Origin: Nonomuraea maritima
GTDB lineage: Bacteria > Actinomycetota > Actinomycetes > Streptosporangiales > Streptosporangiaceae
Direction: 5' to 3'
Length of the DNA: 64,000 bases
Assembly (NCBI RefSeq): GCF_900100395.1
Contig: NZ_FNFB01000010.1
Location: 158,287 to 222,286 of the forward strand
Shown: positions 7,466-15,809 of the stretch, piece after piece
Layout of the letters: every line of letters begins with the position of its first letter
Position numbering within the stretch: the stretch's first letter is position 1
Position numbers and translations under genes: made by a program
The notes under the pieces: generated by a model
The model's input: only the letters and a program-made list of their open reading frames with translations
Database searches by the model: none
What the model was told of the DNA's origin: nothing

Positions 7466-9991
7466 TTACCCCCGCAGATCAAGCGCGATGTCAAGGGCCG
7501 GCGCTGAATGCGTCAGCGCTCCCACCGCAAGGTAGTCGACGCCAGTTTCCGCCACATCACGGGCTGATTCCAAGGTCAATCCCCCACTTGCCTCAAGCGC
7601 AACCCTGTTTACCTGGCGCTTTTTCACGATATTCACTGCTCGGGCTGTGGCCTCGACCGTGAAGTTGTCGAGCAGCACCAGCTCGGCGCCCTCGTCCAGC
7701 ACAGGTTCGAGCTGGTCGAGCCGGTCGATCTCGACCTCGATAGGCAGGTCCGGGTAGCGCTCCCTGACCAGCCTGAACGCCTCCGCCACGCCTCCCGCGG
7801 CCACGACGTGGTTGTCCTTGATGAGCGCGGCGTCGGACAGCGACATCCGGTGGTTGACGCCGCCGCCGCAGCGCACGGCGTACTTCTCCAGGGCGCGCAG
7901 ACCGGGCAGGGTCTTGCGGCTGTCACGGACACGGGCGCCGGTGCCGCTGACCGCCTCGACCCACCTGCCGGTCAGCGTGGCCACCCCGGACAGGTGCGTG
8001 AGCAGGTTGAGCGCCGTGCGCTCGGCCGTCAGCAGGCCACGGACCGGGCCCTCCACGGTCATGAGCACATCGCCCGCCCGGACGCGCTCGCCGTCCTTGA
8101 CCCCGCGTTCGGCGCGGGCGGCCCCCAGCCGGACGAACACCGCCTCGGCCACCGCCAGCCCGGCCACGACGCCGTCCTTGCGGGCCACCACGTCGGCGAC
8201 CGCCCGCTGCCCGGCGGGAATGGTGGCCAGGCTGGTGACGTCGCCCTCCTCCTGGAGGTCCTCGGCCAGCGCCCGGTCGATCAGCGCGTCCACCTCGGAC
8301 GGGTCGAGCCCGGCCGAGGTCAGCTCCTGCGCGAGCCGCTCCGGCATCGCGTCCCCGTGCGGCACGTACGTCATGCGAAGCCCTTCCTCACTCAGGGTCA
8401 CGTCCAGGTGGCCCAGCCATTCGTCGTCGTCGCGGTTCGCGTGGTCCTCGCGCCAGTGCGAGCCGCGGGTCTCCAGCCGCGCCGCCGCCACGCCGGTCAG
8501 CACGGTGGCGACCGTGATCAGGTTCGTCGCCTCCCACGACTCCGTGCACGGCGGCACGGCGACCGGCGTCCAGCGGGCGTCGCGCAGGGCCCGTGCGGTG
8601 GAGTGCAGCGACGCGCGGCTGCGCAGCACGCCCGCCCCTGCGCTCATGTGACCCTGGACCCGGAGCCTGGTGCGCGGGTCCACCAGCCCGGACGCGGCCT
8701 CACCCGTGACGGGTTCGCCCGGCTCCGGCCGGGTGGCGTGGATGTCCTCGGCGATGCGCTCGGCGAACACCAGCCCTTCCAGCAGGGAGTTGGAGGCCAG
8801 CCGGTTGGCGCCGTGCACGCCCGTGCACGCCACCTCGCCGCACGCGTACAGCCCTTCGATGGAGGTACGGCCCCGCAGGTCCGTACGGACGCCGCCGCTC
8901 GCGTAGTGGGCGGCGGGCGCCACGGGGACGAGGTCGGTGGCCGGGTCGATCCCGTGGTCGCGGCAGACGGCGTAGATGGTCGGGAAGCGCGACTCCCACT
9001 TCTCGCGGCCGAAGTGGCGGCCGTCGAGGTACACGTGGTCGCGGCCGGCCTCCCGCATCGTGCGCGTGATGGCCTTGGCCACGACGTCGCGCGGCGCGAG
9101 GTCGGCCAGCTCGTGGACGCCCGCCATGAACCGCCGGTTCTCGTGGTCGACGAGGAAGGCGCCCTCGCCCCTGACCGCCTCCGAGATCAGCGGCTGCTGG
9201 CCCGTCGAACCTTCCCCGAGCCAGAGCACGGTCGGGTGGAACTGGACGAACTCCAGGTCGCGCACCACCGCGCCGGCGCGCAGCGCGAGCGCCACGCCGT
9301 CGCCCGTCGAGACGGCTGGGTTGGTGGTGGCCGCGTAGACCTGTCCCATGCCGCCGGTGGCCAGCACCACCGCCCTGGCGTGCACCGCCCCGACGCCGTC
9401 GCGCGCGCCCTCGCCCATCACGTGCAGGGTGATGCCCCTCGCCCGGCCGCGGGCGTCCTTCAGCAGGTCGAGTACGAGGGCGTGCTCGATCACCTCGATG
9501 GAGGCGGCGCGTACGGCCTCGGCGAGCGCGCGCTGCACCTCGGCTCCCGTGGCGTCGCCACCGGCGTGCACGATCCTGCGCCGCCGGTGGCCGCCCTCGC
9601 GCGTGAGCTGGAGCTCGCCGTCCGCGGTGCGGTCGAAGCGGGCGCCGCGGGCGATGAGCCTCCGCACCGCGCCGGGGCCCTCGGTCACCAGCGTGCGTAC
9701 GGCGCCGACGTCGCAGAGCCCGACCCCGGCGAGCAGCGTGTCGCTCAGGTGCTCCTCCGGCGTGTCGCGCGGGTCGAGCACGGCCGCGATGCCGCCCTGG
9801 GCCCAGCGCGTGGAGCCGGACGACAGCTCGTCCTTGGTGACGACCAGGATCCTGGCCGCCGGGTCGAGCTCGGCGTGCCGCAGGGCGACGGTCAGGCCCG
9901 CGATGCCGGAGCCCACCACGACCACGTCGGCCTCGACGGTCCAGCCCGGGTCGGGGGCGGTCAGCCGCATGGGGATCGCCGGTGCGCTCAT
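7466..9991 (-). CDS. nadB-nadC: Fused L-aspartate oxidase / quinolinate phosphoribosyltransferase (NadB-NadC)
   Basis: One uninterrupted frame of 841 codons contains two enzymes of NAD synthesis. The N-terminal part (about 1-540) is L-aspartate oxidase: FAD-binding VVVGSGIAGLTVALRH, STRWAQGGIAA, the HPT segment EFVQFHPTVLW and HGANRLASNSLLEGLVF. The C-terminal part (about 545-841) is quinolinate phosphoribosyltransferase: EDLQEEGDVTSLATIP, RKTLPGLRALEKYAV and DAALIKDNHV. The two usually are separate genes. ATG at 9991 follows GAGGAG at good spacing; an upstream in-frame ATG at 10024 has no such site. No quinolinate synthase (nadA) is visible here. Confidence 0.93.
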   Translation of the reverse strand: MSAPAIPMRLTAPDPGWTVEADVVVVGSGIAGLTVALRHAELDPAARILVVTKDELSSGSTRWAQGGIAAVLDPRDTPEEHLSDTLLAGVGLCDVGAVRTLVTEGPGAVRRLIARGARFDRTADGELQLTREGGHRRRRIVHAGGDATGAEVQRALAEAVRAASIEVIEHALVLDLLKDARGRARGITLHVMGEGARDGVGAVHARAVVLATGGMGQVYAATTNPAVSTGDGVALALRAGAVVRDLEFVQFHPTVLWLGEGSTGQQPLISEAVRGEGAFLVDHENRRFMAGVHELADLAPRDVVAKAITRTMREAGRDHVYLDGRHFGREKWESRFPTIYAVCRDHGIDPATDLVPVAPAAHYASGGVRTDLRGRTSIEGLYACGEVACTGVHGANRLASNSLLEGLVFAERIAEDIHATRPEPGEPVTGEAASGLVDPRTRLRVQGHMSAGAGVLRSRASLHSTARALRDARWTPVAVPPCTESWEATNLITVATVLTGVAAARLETRGSHWREDHANRDDDEWLGHLDVTLSEEGLRMTYVPHGDAMPERLAQELTSAGLDPSEVDALIDRALAEDLQEEGDVTSLATIPAGQRAVADVVARKDGVVAGLAVAEAVFVRLGAARAERGVKDGERVRAGDVLMTVEGPVRGLLTAERTALNLLTHLSGVATLTGRWVEAVSGTGARVRDSRKTLPGLRALEKYAVRCGGGVNHRMSLSDAALIKDNHVVAAGGVAEAFRLVRERYPDLPIEVEIDRLDQLEPVLDEGAELVLLDNFTVEATARAVNIVKKRQVNRVALEASGGLTLESARDVAETGVDYLAVGALTHSAPALDIALDLRG

Positions 9992-10070
9992 TGGGGGTCT
10001 CCTCACTGACGGCGATTTCGTCAATATGACGATAACGCGCGAGGAGCCGCATCCATGCCCCGGGGGTTGT

Positions 10071-10898
10071 TCAGGTGAGGGTGACGGTGACGTTGTCGAT
10101 CAGCCGGGTGCCGCCCACCCGGGCGGCCACCGCGAGCACGGCCACGCCCTCGTACGGCTCCTTCACCTCGGTGAAGGTGCGCGGGTCGACCAGGACCAGG
10201 TATTCCACCTTGAGCTCGGGGTTCCGGTCGAGCTCCTCGCGCGCGGCCGTACGGATCTCGTCGGGGGTGCGCCGGCCCGCGCCCGCCCGCAGCGCCCGCG
10301 AGAGCCCGAGCGCCACCTTCCTCTCCTCGGCCGACAGGTAGCGGTTGCGGCTGGACATGGCCAGCCCGTCGGGCTCGCGTACGGTGGGAGCGCCCAGGAT
10401 CTCGACCGGCACGTCGAGGTCGGCGACCATGCGGCGGATGAGCGCGAGCTGTTGGGCGTCCTTCTCGCCGAAGACCGCGAGGTCGGGACGGACGAGGTTG
10501 AACAGCTTGAGCACCACCGTGAGCACGCCGTCGAAGTGGCCCGGCCGGAACTCGCCCTCGACGACGTCGCCCATCTGACCGGCGGAGACGCTCACCTGCC
10601 GGCCGGGCGGATACATGTCGTCGACGCCAGGATGGAACACCACGTCCACCCCTTCGGCCCGGCACACGTCGAGATCATCATCAAACGTACGCGGATAACG
10701 CGAAAAATCCTCGTTAGGGCCGAATTGGAGGGGATTGACGAAGATGCTGACCACGACCTGATCCGCGCGCTCGCGAGCCTGCCTGATCAGCGAGCGGTGC
10801 CCCTCGTGGAGGGCGCCCATGGTCGGCACCAGAGCGACGGTTCCGGGACGGCGGGCCGCGACCAGGTCTTCCCGGTTCCTGGCGACGATCAGATCCAT
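10071..10898 (-). CDS. panC: Pantothenate synthetase
   Basis: Joins pantoate and beta-alanine using ATP. The 275 residues carry the family landmarks [15 protein letters not shown] (ATP-binding HxGH), [15 protein letters not shown], the [15 protein letters not shown] loop and [12 protein letters not shown]. It lies 22 bases downstream of the DUF2520 gene and 79 bases before nadBC. The expected next gene, panD (aspartate decarboxylase, source of beta-alanine), is absent. Confidence 0.95.
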   Translation of the reverse strand: MDLIVARNREDLVAARRPGTVALVPTMGALHEGHRSLIRQARERADQVVVSIFVNPLQFGPNEDFSRYPRTFDDDLDVCRAEGVDVVFHPGVDDMYPPGRQVSVSAGQMGDVVEGEFRPGHFDGVLTVVLKLFNLVRPDLAVFGEKDAQQLALIRRMVADLDVPVEILGAPTVREPDGLAMSSRNRYLSAEERKVALGLSRALRAGAGRRTPDEIRTAAREELDRNPELKVEYLVLVDPRTFTEVKEPYEGVAVLAVAARVGGTRLIDNVTVTLT

Positions 10899-10919
10899 GG
10901 CTGCCCTTTCACGCGACGG

Positions 10920-11810
10920 TTACGTCCATATATTGCCTCCCAGCGCGTCGAGCAGCCGCTCCGCCTCCTCCGGTTTGAGCAGCCCGGCCGCCAGCGCGCG
11001 GTCGGCGGTGAGCCTGGCCAGCGCGACGTAGGCGTCGGCGGCCTCGGGGGCCGCCAGGATCAGGGCATCCACGTGCTTGCGCACGGTGTTGGCGTCGCCG
11101 CGGACCACCGGTCCTGTCAGCCCCGCGATGCCGAGCCGCAGCACGTTGTCGAGCGCCGCGCCGAGCAGCGGCCCGAGCATGCGGCCCGGATGCTCGACGC
11201 CGATGCGGCGGAGCAGGTCGCCCGACTCGGCGATGAGCGTGACCATGTGGTTGGCCGCCCCGGCCAGGGCCGCGTGGTAGAGCGGGCGATCGGCGTCGGC
11301 GATCCAGACCGGCTCGCCGCCCATCTCGATCACCAGGGCCTCCGCCACCGGTCGCAGCGCCTCGGGCGCGGTCACGCCGTAGGAGATGCCGGTCAGCTTG
11401 TTGAGGTCGTCGTCACGTCCGGTGAACGTCATCACCGGGTGCAGCGCGAACGGCAGCGCACCCATGGCCGTGGCCGGGTCGAGCACCGACAGGCCGTGAG
11501 CCCCGCTCGTGTGCACGAGCATCTTGCCCCGCAGGCTGGCCCCCGTGGCGGCCAGCCCGCTGACCAGCGAGGGCAGCACGTCGTCGGGCACGGCCAGCAG
11601 GACCAGCTGGGCCGCCGCCACCACCTTGTCGGGCCGGGACGGCGTGACGCCGAGCCGCTCGGCCATCCAGCGCTGCGAGTCGTCGGACAGGCCGCTCGCT
11701 GCGACGACGCGGTGGCCGGCCTGCGCGAGCGCGGCCCCGAGGGCGGATCCGACCTTGCCCGCCCCGAGTACGCCGACAGTCAGCCGTGCCGGCCGATCCC
11801 CTGCGTCCAT
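10920..11810 (-). CDS. Rossmann-fold DUF2520 oxidoreductase
   Basis: A 296-residue protein with an N-terminal NAD(P)-binding Rossmann fold (LTVGVLGAGKVGSALGAAL; LLAVPDDVL) and a helical DUF2520 C-terminal domain. It matches the gene found just upstream of panC in many actinobacteria (Rv3603c in M. tuberculosis). The fold and position suggest a ketopantoate reductase-like step feeding PanC, but the reaction is not established. It appears to be the first gene of the pan-nad-coa operon. Confidence 0.85.
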   Translation of the reverse strand: MDAGDRPARLTVGVLGAGKVGSALGAALAQAGHRVVAASGLSDDSQRWMAERLGVTPSRPDKVVAAAQLVLLAVPDDVLPSLVSGLAATGASLRGKMLVHTSGAHGLSVLDPATAMGALPFALHPVMTFTGRDDDLNKLTGISYGVTAPEALRPVAEALVIEMGGEPVWIADADRPLYHAALAGAANHMVTLIAESGDLLRRIGVEHPGRMLGPLLGAALDNVLRLGIAGLTGPVVRGDANTVRKHVDALILAAPEAADAYVALARLTADRALAAGLLKPEEAERLLDALGGNIWT

Positions 11811-12121
11811 GACGTCTCACCCCTGTAGAGCCGAAGGCACCGTCAGCGTAGTGGTGGCCTCTCGTCGTGCCCACGGTAAGCCACGTCGACCGCCCGCGGA
11901 TGCGCGGGCGTGCCCACGTGACTGGGGCTTTGCCCCGGGATGAGTTATCGACAAAAGCGACAAGGGCATACAAATGGTGCACCCCCTGTCGGAAGAGATG
12001 AGGAGAGGGGTTCATCGCACGGCTAGCGGGCGCCTGGTCCGTTTGGGACCGACGCCCGCGGCGGACGGGACCTCTTGGAGGTGCGCCGGCTGGTCATCCG
12101 CCGACCGACCTGCCGAAAGGA
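11811..12121. other. Gene-free interval with a strong imperfect hairpin
   Basis: No supported gene. The stretch must hold the promoter of the DUF2520-panC-nadBC-coaX operon (minus strand). At 12026-12059 a 34-base hairpin is visible: GCGGGCG pairs with CGCCCGC and an inner GGTCC pairs with GGACC around a GTTTG loop. Its role (leader structure or small RNA) is unknown. Confidence 0.5.
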
Positions 12122-12156
12122 GAGCCCGGACCGGCATGACCGATCCGGGCTCTTTC
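12121..12156. terminator. Hairpin terminator after the chaplin gene
   Basis: GAGCCCGGA and TCCGGGCTC form a 9-bp stem, extendable by CCG/CGG, followed by TTTC on the plus strand. It lies 35 bases beyond the chaplin stop and could act in both directions. Confidence 0.65.
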
Positions 12157-12190
12157 ACGGCTCAGCACTCACGCACCCCCGGCGGAGGGG

Positions 12191-12421
12191 TCAGCGGCGG
12201 GGGCCCAAGAAGGCCTGGGCACCGCCTTCGCAGCCTGCGATCGCGAGACCGACGACCGCGATGCCGTTGCCGCACACGTTGACGGGGGCGATGATCGGGA
12301 TGCTGATCTGGTTGCCCGAGAGCACGCCGCCGGAGCCGTTCGTGACGTCTGCGTGCGCGGGGACGCCCGCCAGGGACATCGCGGCCACGGCTCCGGCGAC
12401 GACCAGGACCTTCTTCAGCAC
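12191..12421 (-). CDS. Short chaplin (amyloid-forming surface protein)
   Basis: Encodes 76 residues: a signal peptide (LKKVLVVAGAVAAMSLAG, PAHA cleavage) and one chaplin domain of about 50 residues with the family pattern SGNQISIPIIAPVNVCGNG, VVGLAIAGCEGG and the two conserved cysteines. Chaplins assemble into hydrophobic fibrils that let aerial hyphae leave the water surface. There is no sortase motif, so this is the short secreted class. GTG at 12421 follows AAGGAG at good spacing. It stands alone here, with no other chaplin or rodlin gene beside it. Confidence 0.88.
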   Translation of the reverse strand: MLKKVLVVAGAVAAMSLAGVPAHADVTNGSGGVLSGNQISIPIIAPVNVCGNGIAVVGLAIAGCEGGAQAFLGPRR

Positions 12422-12605
12422 GAGGGCTCCTTAAGGTTGCGCGGCCGTACAGGACCGCGAGAGTGCATGCTCGAAACGGACGCGCCGATGCTCACCCAGC
12501 GCGTGCGCCTGGCGACAACGGGTAAACGATAGCGCAAGGAAGCGGCACGGAGTAGTCACACGATGACCGTGCGTATCCGTGGCGAGTCATGAGATAGTCC
12601 AGGAC

Positions 12606-13568
12606 ATGTGGCTCACCTGGCGCGCCGCGACCGAACACGCGCTCTACGGCGAGAACGGCTTCTACCTCCGCGAACGCCCTTCGGGCCATTTCCGCACCTC
12701 GGTCAGCGCGTCCACGGCGTTCGCCGGCGCGGTCCTCCGGCTCCTCACGGAGGTGGACGCGAAGCTCGGCCACCCCGGCACGCTCGACCTGGTCGACATC
12801 GGCGCCGGCGAGGGTGAGCTCGTCACCCAGGTGCTGGCCGCCGCCGAGCCCGAGCTGCGCGACCGGCTGTGCGTCACCGCCGTCGACCTCTCACCGCGCC
12901 CGCACGCCCTGCCGGAACGCGTCCACTGGTCACCGCGCCTGCCCGCCGGGATCTCCGGGCTGGCCGTCGCCAACGAGTGGCTCGACAACGTGCCGGTCGA
13001 CGTCGTGGAGCAGACCCCCGACGGGCCGCGGCTGGTCATGGTCAACGTACGCACGGGCGAGGAGCGCGTCGACGGGCCGCCGTGCCCCGACGACCTCGCC
13101 TGGCTCGAACGGTGGTGGCCGCTGCCCCGCGTGGGCGCGCGGGCCGAGATCGGCCGCCCGCGCGACGAGGCGTGGGCCTCGGTCGTGACCCGCCTCACCA
13201 GGGGCCAGGCGATCGCCGTCGATTATGCACACCCTGTGGACAACCGTCCTCCGTGCGGCACGCTGACCGGCTACCGCGACGGCGCGCTCGTCACGCCCGT
13301 ACCCGACGGGAGCTGCGACATCACCGCGCACGTCGCGCTCGACGCGTGCGCCGAGGCCGGGCGGCGGGCCGGCGCGATATCCACAACCTTGTCCACACAG
13401 CGCGAGGCGCTGCGCGCGCTGGGCGTCACGGGTGCCCGTCCGCCGCTGGAGCTGGCCCGTACCGATCCGAGCGGCTACCTCAGGGCGCTCGCCCGCGCGT
13501 CGGAGGAGGCCGAGCTGATCAGCCCGCGGGGGCTCGGCGGCTTCGGCTGGCTCAGCCAGTGGCGGTGA
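12606..13568 (+). CDS. MidA/NDUFAF7-like SAM-dependent methyltransferase (DUF185)
   Basis: About 320 residues with the SAM-binding loop LVDIGAGEGELVTQVL and family hallmarks of the MidA/NDUFAF7 (DUF185) group: VANEWLDNVPVDVVE, IAVDYAH, GTLTGYRDG and CDITAHVALDA. In mitochondria NDUFAF7 methylates an arginine of the 49-kDa complex I subunit, the homologue of NuoD. An orphan nuoD lies 4.4 kb downstream on the same strand, making a similar role here attractive but unproven. ATG 12606 is preferred over GTG 12579. The 3' end overlaps the convergent P450 gene by 17 bases. Confidence 0.8.
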   Translation: MWLTWRAATEHALYGENGFYLRERPSGHFRTSVSASTAFAGAVLRLLTEVDAKLGHPGTLDLVDIGAGEGELVTQVLAAAEPELRDRLCVTAVDLSPRPHALPERVHWSPRLPAGISGLAVANEWLDNVPVDVVEQTPDGPRLVMVNVRTGEERVDGPPCPDDLAWLERWWPLPRVGARAEIGRPRDEAWASVVTRLTRGQAIAVDYAHPVDNRPPCGTLTGYRDGALVTPVPDGSCDITAHVALDACAEAGRRAGAISTTLSTQREALRALGVTGARPPLELARTDPSGYLRALARASEEAELISPRGLGGFGWLSQWR

Positions 13569-14745
13569 GCTCCAGCGCCCGCAGGCCGCGGATGACGTAG
13601 CCGGGCTTCCACGCCGGCTCCTCGGTCAGCTCCAGCGTGACCGACCGGTCGAGCAGCGCGCCGAACGACTCGATGAGCTCGATCCTGGCCAGGGGCGCGC
13701 CCAGGCAGAAGTGGATGCCGGCGCCGAACGAGATGTGCGGGTTGTCCGCGCGTCCGACGTCGAGCCGGTCGGGGTCGGCGAAGACGGCCGGGTCGCGGTT
13801 GGCCGACCCGAACAGCAGGGCCACCTCCGAGCCGCGCGGGATGCGTACGCCGTGCACCTCGATGTCCTCGAGCACCCAGCGCTCGAACATCTGCAGCGGC
13901 GTGTCCCAGCGCATCAGCTCCTCGACCGCCGTGGGCAGCAGCGAGCGGTCGTGGCGCAGCCGTTCCAGCTCGGCCGGGTTCCTGAACAGCGCCCACCAGC
14001 CGTTGCCGGTGACGTTCACCGTGGCCTCGTGGCCGGCGTTGAGCAGCAGCACGCACGTGCCGACGAGCTCGTCCTCCGTCAGCTCCTCGACCTGCGTGAG
14101 CGCGCTGATCAGGTCGTCGCCGGGGGCGCGCCGGCGGGCCGCGGCGAGGTCGCTGAGGTAGGCGGAGAACTCGCTCGCCGCGCGGACCGCGGTGTGCTGG
14201 ACCTCCGGCGTCGGGTTGAGCTCGTACATGCCGCAGATGTCGGACGACCACGGGCGCAGCAGGTGGCGGTCGGACTCGGGGATGCCGAGCATCTCGGCGA
14301 TGACGGTGACCGGCAGCGGCTCGGCGACCTCGGCGATCAGATCACCGCCGCCCTTGTCCACGTACGCGTCCACCAGGCCCCTGGCGATGGCGCGGACCTG
14401 GGGACGCAGCGACTCGACCATGCGAGGGGTGAACGCCTTCGAGACCAGCCGGCGCAGTCTGGTGTGCACCGGCGGCTCGACATCGAGCATGCCCGCCCTG
14501 ATCACCCGCCAGAACGGCTCCTGGAACTCCGGCTCCGGCGTCCTGCCGAACTCCTCGTGCGTGGCCACGTGCAGGTAGGACCGGCCGAGACGGCGGTCGC
14601 GCAGCAGCGCGTTGACGTCGGCGTGCCGCGCGATCAGCCACTGTCCGGTCGGCTCGTAGTAACTGACGGGCGCCTCGCGCCGCAGCACGTCGTAGGCCCC
14701 GTACGGGGACGCCACGAAATCCGGATTCCAAGGATCAAAAAGCAC
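13552..14745 (-). CDS. Cytochrome P450
   Basis: A 397-residue soluble P450 with I-helix AGHEATVN, K-helix EELMRWDTP and heme loop FGAGIHFCLGAPLARIE. It shares the short polar N-terminus and layout of the P450 at 3340-4530 and is a diverged paralogue in the same broad group. GTG at 14745 is the start. The gene begins 20 bases after the stop of terC on the same strand, so the two may be co-transcribed. Electron partners are not encoded nearby and the substrate is unknown. Confidence 0.9.
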   Translation of the reverse strand: MLFDPWNPDFVASPYGAYDVLRREAPVSYYEPTGQWLIARHADVNALLRDRRLGRSYLHVATHEEFGRTPEPEFQEPFWRVIRAGMLDVEPPVHTRLRRLVSKAFTPRMVESLRPQVRAIARGLVDAYVDKGGGDLIAEVAEPLPVTVIAEMLGIPESDRHLLRPWSSDICGMYELNPTPEVQHTAVRAASEFSAYLSDLAAARRRAPGDDLISALTQVEELTEDELVGTCVLLLNAGHEATVNVTGNGWWALFRNPAELERLRHDRSLLPTAVEELMRWDTPLQMFERWVLEDIEVHGVRIPRGSEVALLFGSANRDPAVFADPDRLDVGRADNPHISFGAGIHFCLGAPLARIELIESFGALLDRSVTLELTEEPAWKPGYVIRGLRALELTATG

Positions 14746-14765
14746 TATTTCATCTTAGAAGTGGA

Positions 14766-15491
14766 TTACTCACTTTTGACAGCCTTCTTGGTGCGTACGC
14801 GGATGTTGAGCAGTTCGACGACGACCGAGAACGCCATCGCGAAGTAGATGTAGCCCTTCGGGATGTGCTGGTCGAGCCCTTCGGCGACGAGCACGACGCC
14901 GATGAGCACGAGGAACGCCAGGGCCAGCATCTTGACGCTCGGGTGCCGGTCGACGAAGCGGCTGATCGGCCCGGAGGCGAAGAGCATCACCACCACGGCG
15001 ACCACGACCGCGGCGATCATCACGCCGAGTTGCTCCACCATGCCGACGGCGGTGATCACGGAGTCGAGCGAGAACACGATGTCGAGCACCATGATCTGCA
15101 CGATCACCGAGGTGAAGGAGACGGCGGCGGCCTTCTTGCCGTCCCCGCCGTGCGCCGTGTCCATCGTGTGGCTGATCTCCGTGACGCTCTTGCCCAGCAG
15201 GAACAGGCCACCGAGCAGCAGAATCAGGTCGCGTCCGGAAATTTCGTGACCTAAGACCTCGAACAACGGCTCCGTCAGCTGGACCACCCACGACAGGCCG
15301 AGCAGCAGCAGGAGCCGGCTGACCAGGGCGGCGGCCAGCCCCAGCACCCGCGCCCTGTCGCGCTGTTCGGGCGGCAGCTTCCCGGCGAGGATGGAGATGA
15401 AGATGATGTTGTCGATCCCGAGCACGATCTCCAGGGCGACCAGGGTGAAGAAACCGATCCAGATCTGTGGGTCAGCCACCCAGTCGAACAT
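14766..15491 (-). CDS. TerC-family integral membrane protein
   Basis: A 241-residue, about seven-helix membrane protein with the TerC signature acidic motifs: EIVLGIDNIIF in the first half and DIVFSLDSVITAVGM in the second, which mirror each other as expected for the duplicated fold. TerC proteins are linked to manganese or other metal export and to metalation of secreted proteins; the substrate cannot be decided here. No yybP-ykoY Mn riboswitch was recognised upstream. Confidence 0.88.
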   Translation of the reverse strand: MFDWVADPQIWIGFFTLVALEIVLGIDNIIFISILAGKLPPEQRDRARVLGLAAALVSRLLLLLGLSWVVQLTEPLFEVLGHEISGRDLILLLGGLFLLGKSVTEISHTMDTAHGGDGKKAAAVSFTSVIVQIMVLDIVFSLDSVITAVGMVEQLGVMIAAVVVAVVVMLFASGPISRFVDRHPSVKMLALAFLVLIGVVLVAEGLDQHIPKGYIYFAMAFSVVVELLNIRVRTKKAVKSE

Positions 15492-15610
15492 CGGCGCACC
15501 TCCATGGCTCTAGTTGCTGACAGGTCTCCGGTAGCAACGAGCCCCACACGGCGGAAGTTCGCGATCACGAGGTTGGTGACCAAGTACGTCTCGCATATCG
15601 GTACACGGTG

Positions 15611-15638
15611 TTGTGCACCGATTTTCGCTTGCTATAGT
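15611..15638 (+). promoter_or_regulatory. Promoter driving the SAM-IV leader
   Basis: TTGTGC at 15611-15616 and TATAGT at 15633-15638 with 16-base spacing fit a vegetative sigma-70-type promoter. Initiation about 7 bases later would start the transcript right at the riboswitch. Confidence 0.6.
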
Positions 15639-15646
15639 CCCCCCGT

Positions 15647-15766
15647 AGGTCATGAGTGCCAGCGACAAGCCCCGGCTAGCTGGCCGGCAACCCTCGCGTC
15701 CGCGGCGGGGTGCCCCGGGTGAAGACCTGGTCCGTCACGAGGTGTGGCGGGCAAGCGCGGGCTCCG
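15647..15766 (+). ncRNA. SAM-IV riboswitch
   Basis: The leader reads like the actinomycete SAM-IV consensus: AGGTCATGAGTGCCAGCG at the start, AAGCCCCGGCTAGCTGGCCG, GCAACCCTC, GGGGTGCCCCGGGTGAAGACCT, and a 3' element ending GGGCAAGCGCGGG. The outer stem AGGTC/GACCT pairs 15647-15651 with 15724-15728. SAM-IV aptamers bind S-adenosylmethionine and usually switch off sulfur-metabolism genes. Start codon and SD lie about 40 bases further on. Confidence 0.88.
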
Positions 15767-15809
15767 TGGCTGCTTTCCAGGGGTCCGATGAACCCTGAGG
15801 AGGTATGCC

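Noticed and set aside
7808..10009. A 733-codon plus-strand ORF opposite nadBC
   Set aside because: Antisense shadow of the NadB-NadC gene; composition only, no recognisable domain.
14700..15600. Manganese riboswitch (yybP-ykoY) upstream of terC
   Set aside because: The region upstream of terC is the divergent SAM-IV side; no matching conserved loop was seen near the terC start.
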